From Euryarchaeota archaeon UBA462 (lineage in GTDB: Archaea; Thermoplasmatota; Poseidoniia; Poseidoniales; Thalassarchaeaceae), in assembly GCA_002506755.1 (NCBI GenBank), contig DAYD01000010.1, positions 1 to 20,726 on the forward strand: DNA of 20,726 nt. Reading direction: 5' to 3'. Shown piece after piece: positions 1-6,821 of the stretch. The notes beneath the pieces are model-generated. The model did no database searches and was not told the origin of the DNA. It saw only the letters and a list, made by a program, of their open reading frames with translations. Positions within the stretch are counted from its first letter, which is position 1; each line of letters begins with the position of its first letter. Position numbers and translations under genes: made by a program.

Positions 1-176
1 CCGAGTTCTGTTCCGGCGTCAGCAGCCAATGTGAGAGTCTTCGCCCTCTGGCTCTCGTTCTCGATGCTCCCCCAAGCGCTCCTTAGTACTTCCAAAGCAG
101 CCTCTGGGTCTCCCTTTTCTTCGATTAATTCAACGGATTGGTCCCATGCATCCTGCAAATCCTTTGGTATTGGCAC
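1..176 (-). CDS. Helical/TPR-like protein, 5' end only
   Basis: Reading leftward from a GTG at 176-174, an open frame continues without a stop to the window edge (58 complete codons). The protein begins MPIPKDLQDAWDQ and goes on with an acidic, amphipathic helical pattern (ELIEEKGDPEAALEVLRSAW, then a run containing AKTLTLAADAG) that resembles TPR-type helix pairs. An in-frame stop lies at 197-195, so the start must be between there and the visible coding part; GTG is the only usual start codon, and a GGTGG about 12 nt before it may help. It is transcribed away from korA, so 177-326 is a divergent promoter region. I do not recognise the family and the rest lies outside the window. An overlapping rightward frame at 31-243 has no protein-like character. 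Confidence 0.6.
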   Translation of the reverse strand, partial: MPIPKDLQDAWDQSVELIEEKGDPEAALEVLRSAWGSIENESQRAKTLTLAADAGTEL

Positions 177-326
177 GACCCTTCGAAACCACCATCATTC
201 AAAATTGCAACGGAAAACACATTGCTTTCAAACAGTGGCTTGATAATAGTAACGCATAAGACCCTCTTACTTCGCCGATGGCTTGCGAGCAGCAGTTTGA
301 TGACTCAGCGCTGGGGAAAAATAGCA

Positions 327-2114
327 ATGGGGAAAGTCATCAACGATTTTGTAATCAACGTCGCTACTGCGAACGGTACCGGCTCACAATCTTCTAACCT
401 TGTGATACTACACTCTATGTTCGAAATGGGGGTTCCGGTTAGTGGAAAGAATCTATTTCCAAGCAACATATCTGGCCTCCCGACATGGTTTATTATCAGG
501 GCCAGCGAAGAAGGGTATCAGGCTCCTGGGGACACTACTAACATACAGATCCTAATGAATAAGGATACATGGCTTGAGGATCTAGAAAAACTAGACTCAG
601 GGACCATTGTAGTCTACAATACAGACGTCAGGCTACCAGTAGAAAGGGAAGATTGCACTTTGCTTGGTATGCCCATGACTAAGATGGCAAGGAAGCTAAA
701 CCCCAAACTAGGGAGGCTGATGGCCAATATGTATTATGTTGGGGCATTAGCACATCTGCTTGACATTGATGAGATAGCAATCGAGAAAGCGGTCGCAGGA
801 CAGTTCAAAGGGAAGGAGAAGGCAGTCGAACTAAACATTCAAGCGATCTCCGAAGGGAGGTCATTTGCAAAGGACAATTGGGATTTTGAGTGCCAATTCA
901 ATGTTGAGGCAAGGGACAAGGACCCTAAATCATTCCTGATCGAGGGAAATGAGGCAACTGCACTCGGATGCATCTACGGGGGGGTAAACATGCTCTCCTG
1001 GTACCCCATTACTCCATCATCTTCGTTGGCAGAGTCAGTCATAGGGTGGCTTCCAGATCTTAGGGGTGACGGCAACGGAGGCAGCACTTGCGCGGTGATT
1101 CAAGCCGAAGACGAGCTCGCTGCAGCTGGGATGGTAATTGGGGCAGGATGGGCCGGAGGCAGGGGGATGACCTGTACAAGTGGGCCGGGAATCTCCCTCA
1201 TGTCCGAATTCATCGGACTATCCTACTTCGCGGAAGTTCCGGGTGTGATTTGGGATGTTAACAGAGTCGGGCCCTCCACTGGCCTGCCTACTAGAACTCA
1301 ACAGGGAGACCTTACACTACTGTACGAGGCAAGTCATGGAGACACTCAGCACATCGTGCTGATTCCCGGATCAGTAGATGAATGCTTCGAGTTTGGGTGG
1401 CGCGCTTTCGATTACGCCGAGAGGTTCCAGACTATGGTATTCGGATTTAGCGATTTAGATCTGGGGATGAATAGGTGGAGAACTACGGGCTTCCAGTACC
1501 CAGATTCCCCAATGGACAGGGGAAAGATAGTACGATCACAGGAAGAGATGGACTCAATAGCAAACTACGGCAGGTACAGAGACGTGGATGGAGACGGGAT
1601 ACCGTACCGGACTCTTCCCGGTAGCGGTCTTGACCCCATCCTGTACAGAGGAACCGGACACGATGAAGAGGGCGTCTACTCCGAAGACCCTCAGGTGTAT
1701 CACGATGCAATGTCCAGGCTGAAGAAAAAGATTGACCTAGCTAGGACTTCCCTCCCTGCCCCGATCCTAAGGGAGGAGGAGGAGAAGCAGGTGGGAGTGG
1801 TATTCTATGGATCTATGGAAAATACCATTCTCGAGATCGACGATATTCTGGAGCAGACCGGACTATCGGTCAGTACCTGCAGAGTAAGGGCACTGCCTCT
1901 ACACCCCGAAGTTGAGGAATTCGTGGACAGGCACGATACTTCCATCGTCTTGGAAATTAACCGTGATGGTCAGCTGTACGGAATTATGAGGAAAGAAATC
2001 CCTGCTGAGCTGGTACCAAAGCTAAACAGTGTCGCCTACAGCGATGGTATGCCTCCAAGGGCCAGGGTGTATGCGGACAAGATTCTCGAAGTGCTCGAAG
2101 GGGTGGTGAAATGA
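327..2114 (+). CDS. korA: 2-oxoacid:ferredoxin oxidoreductase, fused gamma-alpha subunit (KorA type)
   Basis: Oxidative decarboxylation of a 2-oxoacid (2-oxoglutarate or similar) to acyl-CoA with ferredoxin as electron acceptor, together with the beta subunit encoded next. The 595-residue protein has the fused layout of two-subunit enzymes: an N-terminal gamma domain (GTGSQS at residues 17-22, through about 190) and then the pyrimidine-binding alpha domain beginning near the family hallmark WYPITPSSS (Y226-S232 region), ending with the transketolase-C-like domain and the EINRDGQLYG motif. The frame is open back to 138, but the first 63 residues look non-coding; I chose ATG 327, preceded by GGGG about 10 nt upstream. 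ATG 300 is the main alternative. The stop overlaps korB by 4 nt (ATGA), indicating translational coupling. Substrate specificity cannot be read from sequence; no separate ferredoxin-like delta subunit is present. The enzyme is cytoplasmic. Confidence 0.93.
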   Translation: MGKVINDFVINVATANGTGSQSSNLVILHSMFEMGVPVSGKNLFPSNISGLPTWFIIRASEEGYQAPGDTTNIQILMNKDTWLEDLEKLDSGTIVVYNTDVRLPVEREDCTLLGMPMTKMARKLNPKLGRLMANMYYVGALAHLLDIDEIAIEKAVAGQFKGKEKAVELNIQAISEGRSFAKDNWDFECQFNVEARDKDPKSFLIEGNEATALGCIYGGVNMLSWYPITPSSSLAESVIGWLPDLRGDGNGGSTCAVIQAEDELAAAGMVIGAGWAGGRGMTCTSGPGISLMSEFIGLSYFAEVPGVIWDVNRVGPSTGLPTRTQQGDLTLLYEASHGDTQHIVLIPGSVDECFEFGWRAFDYAERFQTMVFGFSDLDLGMNRWRTTGFQYPDSPMDRGKIVRSQEEMDSIANYGRYRDVDGDGIPYRTLPGSGLDPILYRGTGHDEEGVYSEDPQVYHDAMSRLKKKIDLARTSLPAPILREEEEKQVGVVFYGSMENTILEIDDILEQTGLSVSTCRVRALPLHPEVEEFVDRHDTSIVLEINRDGQLYGIMRKEIPAELVPKLNSVAYSDGMPPRARVYADKILEVLEGVVK

Positions 2115-3142
2115 CTGTAATGAAGCTCAACGTATTGGATCTCGAGAAGTCAGAATACACAGGAGGCAAGTCCTCTTTGTGCCCGGGATGTGGGCACGAC
2201 CAAATCTCCAATGTCATCATTCAGGCCGCATGGGAGAACGGGATTGAGCCGGAGAAGATAGCAAAAATGAGTGGAATTGGATGCTCATCCAAAACGCCAG
2301 CATACTTCCTCGGCAAGAGTCACGGCTTCAATACGGTCCACGGTAGAATGCCATCGGTGACGACAGGAGCCAATCTGGTAAACAAGGGCCTCTCCTTCCT
2401 GGCAGTATCTGGTGATGGAGACACTGCAAGCATAGGAATCGGCCAGTTCGTACATGCCATTCGAAGGAACTTGGACATGGTTTACATCATTGAGAACAAC
2501 GGAGTTTACGGTCTGACCAAGGGGCAATACAGCGCTACAGTGGAAAAGGGCTCCAAGAAGAAGAAGGGAAATCCAAACCAACAGGCACCAATAGACCTCT
2601 GCGCCATGGCCATAAATCTCGGATGCAGCTTTGTAGCTCGCTCTTTCTCCGGCAGCAAGAAGCAGCTCACTGCTCTAGTCAGGGCCGCTATGAGTCACAG
2701 GGGAATGGCTGTGATTGACGTAATATCTCCTTGCGTCACCTTCGCGAACAACGATGAGTCCTACAAATCCTACAATTACGTCAAGGAGAACGATGAGGTT
2801 CTCCACATACTGGACTACATACCACACTTCTCTCCGATAGAGGAGGTAGAAGTCCCTGAGGGCGAATACCAGGAAGTAAGCCTTTTCGACGGCTCGACTC
2901 TCAGGCTCGAGACAATCGCAGCAGATCACGACTACACGAACGCTGTGTCTGCTCTAGGCGCGATTCACGAGGCAGAGGAATCCGGCAATCACGTCACGGG
3001 TCTGCTTTACTACGATCCTGAGGTCCCAACTGCGACTGACACACTTGGCCTGACCGAGACGCCTCTGGTTGATCTTCCGGAGGAAATGCTGCGTCCAAGC
3101 AGGGAAAGTCTGGATGGCGTAAACTCAGGATTCAGGTCCTGA
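2111..3142 (+). CDS. korB: 2-oxoacid:ferredoxin oxidoreductase, beta subunit (KorB type)
   Basis: Thiamine-diphosphate-binding catalytic partner of KorA; it carries the 4Fe-4S cluster that passes electrons from the hydroxyalkyl-ThDP intermediate to ferredoxin. Of 343 residues, the N-terminus shows CPGCGH (C24, C27) and GIGCSS (C58), and SPC (C208) supplies the probable fourth cluster ligand. The ThDP/Mg motif is GDGDTASIGIG (101-111) followed by NNGVYGLTKGQ (129-139). A lysine-rich loop (KGSKKKKGN, about 146-154) follows. The last ~70 residues, after the family's usual end, are acidic. The ATG overlaps the korA stop; a second ATG at 2120 is an alternative start. The 4-nt overlap and conserved pairing make this a two-gene operon. 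It could also act on pyruvate or another 2-oxoacid. Confidence 0.94.
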   Translation: MTVMKLNVLDLEKSEYTGGKSSLCPGCGHDQISNVIIQAAWENGIEPEKIAKMSGIGCSSKTPAYFLGKSHGFNTVHGRMPSVTTGANLVNKGLSFLAVSGDGDTASIGIGQFVHAIRRNLDMVYIIENNGVYGLTKGQYSATVEKGSKKKKGNPNQQAPIDLCAMAINLGCSFVARSFSGSKKQLTALVRAAMSHRGMAVIDVISPCVTFANNDESYKSYNYVKENDEVLHILDYIPHFSPIEEVEVPEGEYQEVSLFDGSTLRLETIAADHDYTNAVSALGAIHEAEESGNHVTGLLYYDPEVPTATDTLGLTETPLVDLPEEMLRPSRESLDGVNSGFRS

Positions 3143-3166
3143 TTTACCGCGGCCGTCGGTCTTCTT

Positions 3167-3175
3167 GAAATATCG
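3167..3175 (+). promoter_or_regulatory. Probable TATA element of the tRNA gene
   Basis: GAAATATCG is the only A/T-rich stretch between korB and the tRNA and is centred about 26 nt before the first tRNA base, the usual archaeal TATA distance. Assignment is by position only. Confidence 0.4.
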
Positions 3176-3196
3176 TGCCATAGTCGGGATACTGTC

Positions 3197-3272
3197 AGTC
3201 CCTTAGTGTAGTGGTCCATCATATGGCACTCTGGATGCCATGACCCTGGTTCGAATCCGGGAGGGACTACCA
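3197..3272 (+). tRNA. tRNA-Gln (anticodon CTG), CCA encoded
   Basis: The sequence folds as a complete cloverleaf. The acceptor stem AGTCCCT (3197-3203) pairs perfectly with AGGGACT (3262-3268), followed by discriminator A and genomic CCA (3270-3272). The anticodon stem TGGCA/TGCCA (3224-3228 / 3236-3240) closes loop CTCTGGA, giving anticodon CTG at 3231-3233, which reads glutamine CAG. The T stem is CCTGG/CCGGG around TTCGAAT. The D stem is weak (G-T, T-A, G-C, T-T), as is usual for Gln/Glu tRNAs. The A1-T72 first pair also fits archaeal tRNA-Gln. No intron is present. In most archaea such a tRNA is charged by GluRS and GatDE rather than GlnRS. Confidence 0.96.
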
Positions 3273-3304
3273 AAATCAATAAGCCGGCACCTTCTCAATC
3301 ACGC

Positions 3305-3832
3305 ATGGATGACCAGAAACCGAATACTGAAGATTCACCCGAGGAACCACTAAGCTCTCAGGTCTTTGGAGGGCAACCGTCACAGACTCAGCCATTCATG
3401 CAGACACAAGTGGTGTATGAGACCAAGAGCTCCCTCCCAGTCGTCGTCGGAATATTTTACGCGATATACCAGATACTTCCGATCTTGGCTGGTCTTGCGT
3501 TCCTGCTCGGTGGTGCCTTTTTCGGGGGGATTGGTGCAGAATTTGATGATAGCGAGGCGACGGGTATTGGGGCGATAATGGCTGGTATAGGGTTGTTTTA
3601 CCTTATCGTAGCATCAGTGGGAATCTGGTCAGGCGTTTTGATAGCCCAGAGGAAAAAACTCGGTGTCCACATAGCATGGGGGACTCTCGGTCTGGGTGTA
3701 GCCCTCAGCTTAATTGTCACAACTCTGCTAGAAACCACTCCTGATATTTTTACCATGGCTTGCAACGGGATTTGTGCATTATTTGTTGGCCTTCCGCTCA
3801 TGATATCTAGCGCTAGCCAACACATGGAATGA
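3305..3832 (+). CDS. Four-helix membrane protein of unknown function
   Basis: A 175-residue protein with a hydrophilic, Gln/Ser/Pro-rich N-terminus (1-42) followed by hydrophobic segments at about 45-75, 87-113, 121-141 and 150-168, so probably four membrane helices with a cytosolic tail. An acidic loop EFDDSEA (79-85) sits after the first Gly-rich helix. It starts 32 nt after the tRNA; the A/T-rich stretch AAATCAATAAG at 3273-3283 lies about 27 nt before the ATG, consistent with a leaderless transcript. I do not recognise a family. Protein-like composition and matching start context argue that it is real. Confidence 0.7.
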   Translation: MDDQKPNTEDSPEEPLSSQVFGGQPSQTQPFMQTQVVYETKSSLPVVVGIFYAIYQILPILAGLAFLLGGAFFGGIGAEFDDSEATGIGAIMAGIGLFYLIVASVGIWSGVLIAQRKKLGVHIAWGTLGLGVALSLIVTTLLETTPDIFTMACNGICALFVGLPLMISSASQHME

Positions 3833-3848
3833 TTGAATACGATCAAAG

Positions 3849-4028
3849 TCAAACGTACTGGTAAAGTAACTGTGAGACCCAGCTCACCATCATAACCACC
3901 ATGAACCATCCAAGTGCTGTCTTGGCCCATCTGGAAGGGGGCTTCTTTGGTGGAAATGGGTCTATGCCCGCTTCCAAGGCCTGAGAAATAATCTCCAACT
4001 CCTCCTCTATGGTCTCTGGAGGCTTCAT
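3849..4028 (-). CDS. Small single-helix membrane protein (59 aa), tail-anchor-like
   Basis: From ATG 4028 (GGGG about 10 nt upstream) the protein reads MKPPETIEEELEIISQALE, then a Pro/Lys-rich stretch GIDPFPPKKPPSRW, then a C-terminal hydrophobic helix of about 19 residues ending LLYQYV. The layout (acidic helix, basic hinge, one terminal membrane segment) suggests a tail-anchored or small inner-membrane protein with its N-terminus in the cytoplasm. The frame is open back to 4085 (78 aa), but the extra residues (GNHGRCHRGN region) look non-coding. It converges on the membrane protein ending at 3832 and is divergent from the Nudix-MBL gene. The family is unknown. Confidence 0.55.
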   Translation of the reverse strand: MKPPETIEEELEIISQALEAGIDPFPPKKPPSRWAKTALGWFMVVMMVSWVSQLLYQYV

Positions 4029-4130
4029 CGAAGTATTTCCCCTATGACAACGGCCATGGTTCCCTACCTCAGCATTCGTATTCAACCGTTATCATAGGGA
4101 GGTTGAAGCCCGGTATGCTCTCGAACGCCC

Positions 4131-5675
4131 GTGGACGAGACCCCCGATGGACTGACACTCCAGAAATCCGAGCCTACTCCCCCCAGATCCTCAGCCTCGG
4201 TAATGCTCAGCAGGAACTCAGACTCTGGCCATGAAGTTCTGATGGGGCACAGATCACCAGAACTCCCCGCCTTCCCAGATCTCTGGTCTTTTCCCGGAGG
4301 GGGGATCAGCAGAGTGGACAGGATATCAGCAAAGGATTTCCCAGAGTTACTTGCGGATAGGGGATCTGACAGACTCGCAGCCTTTACCCTACTCAGGGAG
4401 ATGGTGGAGGAGGTGGGGATATCGCCAGATGGAAAGGGTGGCTTCTTAGAGGTAGAAGATGAGGTACGAAGAAGGGTCTGCGAAGACAAGTCAGCTTGGA
4501 TAAAGGAGGTTGAATCAGGAAATATATCGATAATTGATTTTGACTGTCATGTTATCACTGAAAGAATTACGCCACCACAATCTCCTATGAGATTCCATAA
4601 TTTATTCTTTCATGTAATGCTTGGTGACTCTACGGCAGAGCCCTCTTTTCCTCCGGGGAGAAGTGAATTCGATGAATTTAGGTGGTGGGACCCAAGGGAC
4701 CTTATCTCTGCTTGGGAAGGTAATGAGATACATATTCCGGCCCCTATTGTGACCATCTTCAGGGACATAATATCAGAAATGGACTCAGGTTCAGATCTCG
4801 TGTCAGCATGTGACTCCCTCGCCAAAGACCCTCCCTCTGGACCACATAGATTCGAGTATGCTCCGGGTGTCGAATGTGTCCTAATCCCAACTGAAACCCT
4901 CCCCCCCGCCACCCATACCAATTGTTTCGTATTGGGGGAGAGGGGCGGGATGCGGGCTATCGTGGACCCGGCGATCAGGGACACAGAGGGATTCGAAGAG
5001 CTCAAGGCCAAGGTCGAGGAGATTAAGGCCGACGGTAGCGAAATCCTGTGTACAATTTTTACTCACAGGCATCAGGACCATCTAGGGGACATGAGCTTGA
5101 TCTCTAGGCTTTACGACGCCCCAGTCTGGGCGAGTCCGGAGACTCTGAACGCTATATCCTCCCAAAATTCGCTGAGTCTTGCAGAGGGAGACTCAATATC
5201 ACTAAAAGGGCCAAGCGGTGAATCCATTTGGGAGGTAATCGAGACACCCGGGCATTGTCCGGGTCAGATATGTTTGGTCGGAGAGCCAGGAATCGTTTCC
5301 GCTGACAACTGCACTATTGTGGGGACCATACTGGTTCCGTCAAGTGACGGTGACATGGGTGCATACATATCTGGACTAGAGAGACTCAGGGATCTGGAGC
5401 CACACAAGCTCTTTCCGGGTCACGGTCCATTCATACCTAATCCTCGCAGAACAATCAATGAATACATTGCTCACCGAATGTCACGGCATAATATGGTGCT
5501 TCAGGCTGTCAAAGCTGGAAATACCTCTCTGCACGACATCGCAATATCAACATATTCCGATACTCCGGGTGCCAATCTTGCCTTGGCGAAGGATCAGGTA
5601 CTTTCGCACCTCAAAGAATTGGTCCGAAGAGGGGAAGTAAGGATGAAGGGCGAAGGTTTTACCACCTCGGATTAA
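4131..5675 (+). CDS. Nudix hydrolase / metallo-beta-lactamase fusion with winged-helix tail
   Basis: A 514-residue two-enzyme fusion. Residues 20-215 form a Nudix domain: WSFPGGGI (52-59) and REMVEEVGI (89-97) are the two halves of the Nudix box, separated by an insertion of about 20 extra residues as in NUDT19-like acyl-CoA diphosphatases. Residues 240-440 form a metallo-beta-lactamase domain of the LACTB2 type: PPATHTNCFVL (258-268), the HxHxDH metal site H312/H314/D316/H317, H375 in TPGHCPG, D392 in SADN and H431 in FPGHGP. The last ~70 residues (VLQAVKAGNTSLHDI to the end) match the helical/winged-helix tail seen in LACTB2-like proteins. The start is GTG 4131; an in-frame TGA at 4104-4106 excludes earlier starts. 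LACTB2 relatives are endoribonucleases or hydrolases; the substrate here is unknown. It probably acts in the cytoplasm with bound zinc. Confidence 0.88.
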   Translation: MDETPDGLTLQKSEPTPPRSSASVMLSRNSDSGHEVLMGHRSPELPAFPDLWSFPGGGISRVDRISAKDFPELLADRGSDRLAAFTLLREMVEEVGISPDGKGGFLEVEDEVRRRVCEDKSAWIKEVESGNISIIDFDCHVITERITPPQSPMRFHNLFFHVMLGDSTAEPSFPPGRSEFDEFRWWDPRDLISAWEGNEIHIPAPIVTIFRDIISEMDSGSDLVSACDSLAKDPPSGPHRFEYAPGVECVLIPTETLPPATHTNCFVLGERGGMRAIVDPAIRDTEGFEELKAKVEEIKADGSEILCTIFTHRHQDHLGDMSLISRLYDAPVWASPETLNAISSQNSLSLAEGDSISLKGPSGESIWEVIETPGHCPGQICLVGEPGIVSADNCTIVGTILVPSSDGDMGAYISGLERLRDLEPHKLFPGHGPFIPNPRRTINEYIAHRMSRHNMVLQAVKAGNTSLHDIAISTYSDTPGANLALAKDQVLSHLKELVRRGEVRMKGEGFTTSD

Positions 5676-5863
5676 TGTATTCGTCAATGTTCAGATCAAA
5701 TTACATAGAATGTTCTTAGGCCACAGAGGGAGCTATGGGAACAGATCTAGGCGAAGATCAAGAGGAAGAACTTCCGGTTGTCTACTATTGTCTGGAAAGA
5801 AGCTTGCGCGGAGGAGGCAGACGGCCATCCGGCGTGCGAAGACGTTGAAAAGCCTACATCCAG
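5676..5863. other. Intergenic gap of 188 nt, no convincing gene
   Basis: Between the Nudix-MBL gene and the hydrolase. It contains a short open frame at 5735-5848 preceded by GAGGGAG, but its arginines are CGN codons, unlike the AGG/AGA-rich genes around it, and the product has no protein-like pattern. I see no hairpin terminator; A/T-rich stretches near 5690-5710 could carry a promoter. Confidence 0.4.
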
Positions 5864-6760
5864 ATGGAGAATACTGATACAGAGACGCTCTTCCAATTGG
5901 CTGTGGAAGGACCTTGGGAGGGCGCTCCAGAACTTGAGGGTGCTAACGCCCAGGAGATTATGATTCAAGTCGAAAACGGAGTCTCAGTGAGGGTGCTAGT
6001 ATGGGAGCCAAAAAACTCCAATGACCAAGGGCTTGGCCCCGTTGTGATGGTTCCAGGGTGGGCATCTTTGTTCGAGGGGTGGAGGCCACTAGTTTCAGAA
6101 TGGGTGAAGACTAGGAGATTGATTTACATCGAGACTAGGGAGAAGGCAAGTGCTGTAATAACTAGGGGAGTCTCCAAGTCCGATTTCTCGATAGAGAGGC
6201 ACTGCGATGACGTTTCCAGCGTCCTAGAAGAACTTGGAGTGGCTCAATCAGAAGTAGACTGGTTCGCATCTTCTTTGGGTTCGACGCTACTTATCGATGC
6301 ATACCAGAGAGGAGCTCTCGATGGTAGGAGCTCAGTACTATTGGCACCAAACCCTGACTTTGAGTTTCCACTTTGGGCCAAGATGATCATCCTCACGCCA
6401 ATGCCCATGTTCGTTTACAAGGCAATGATTGGCTTTGTGGCATGGGTCGTCGATAGGAGGACTAAGGAGGAAGGTCAGAAGATCAGGTATAGGAGGACTC
6501 TCTTGAATCAGGATGTCAGAAGAATGCTGTTATCTACAAGATCCAATATTGGCTACTCTTTACCCGGGGATCTCTCCTCTGTGAAAGTCCCATGTGCGGT
6601 GATGACGGCTCATTCGGATACTATTCACGACTTCGACAAGGTAAAGGGCATAGTAGATGCGATTCCAGGTTGCAGGCTTATCGAGGTACCGTCAAACCAG
6701 TATGCACATGAGGCCGCCGTCCTAAAAGAGGTCGGAGAGTTCCACTCTTCCCTTAGCTAA
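5864..6760 (+). CDS. Alpha/beta-hydrolase fold protein
   Basis: A 298-residue protein with the alpha/beta-hydrolase order: strand and oxyanion loop VVMVPGWASLFEGW (60-73), nucleophile elbow WFASSLGSTL with S137 as the probable nucleophile (A-S-S-L-G instead of G-x-S-x-G), acid candidates D252/D256 in AHSDTIHDF, and histidine H282 in QYAHEAA near the C-terminus. A helical cap probably spans 170-225. There is no signal peptide; residues 170-196 are hydrophobic and could associate with membrane. The likely activity is esterase, lipase or thioesterase-like; no substrate can be inferred. Fifty to sixty nt of spacing to rqcH on the same strand allows co-transcription but does not show it. The first ~35 residues are acidic and family-atypical. 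Confidence 0.82.
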   Translation: MENTDTETLFQLAVEGPWEGAPELEGANAQEIMIQVENGVSVRVLVWEPKNSNDQGLGPVVMVPGWASLFEGWRPLVSEWVKTRRLIYIETREKASAVITRGVSKSDFSIERHCDDVSSVLEELGVAQSEVDWFASSLGSTLLIDAYQRGALDGRSSVLLAPNPDFEFPLWAKMIILTPMPMFVYKAMIGFVAWVVDRRTKEEGQKIRYRRTLLNQDVRRMLLSTRSNIGYSLPGDLSSVKVPCAVMTAHSDTIHDFDKVKGIVDAIPGCRLIEVPSNQYAHEAAVLKEVGEFHSSLS

Positions 6761-6821
6761 CTTTGGAGCTATTCAATCGATTCCCTGATGAAGGGCCGTC
6801 GGGCAGAGCAAACCGATTAGC

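Noticed and set aside
138..326. N-terminal extension of korA by 63 residues
   Set aside because: The extra residues have no similarity to the gamma domain, overlap the divergent leftward gene and promoter region, and the family N-terminus begins at MGKVINDF.
1483..2929. Several leftward open frames opposite korA and korB
   Set aside because: They mirror the third-position bias of the real genes on the other strand, and their translations lack any domain pattern.
4082..5081. Leftward open frames opposite the Nudix-MBL gene
   Set aside because: The + strand protein has two intact enzyme motifs across the whole span, so these are antisense shadows rich in Ser/Pro/Leu.
5735..5848. Short rightward open frame (37 aa) with GAGGGAG before its ATG
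   Set aside because: Its arginines are almost all CGN codons in a genome fragment dominated by AGG/AGA, the product ends in an Arg/Gly/Pro run with no structure, and the purine-rich stretch is too close to the ATG.
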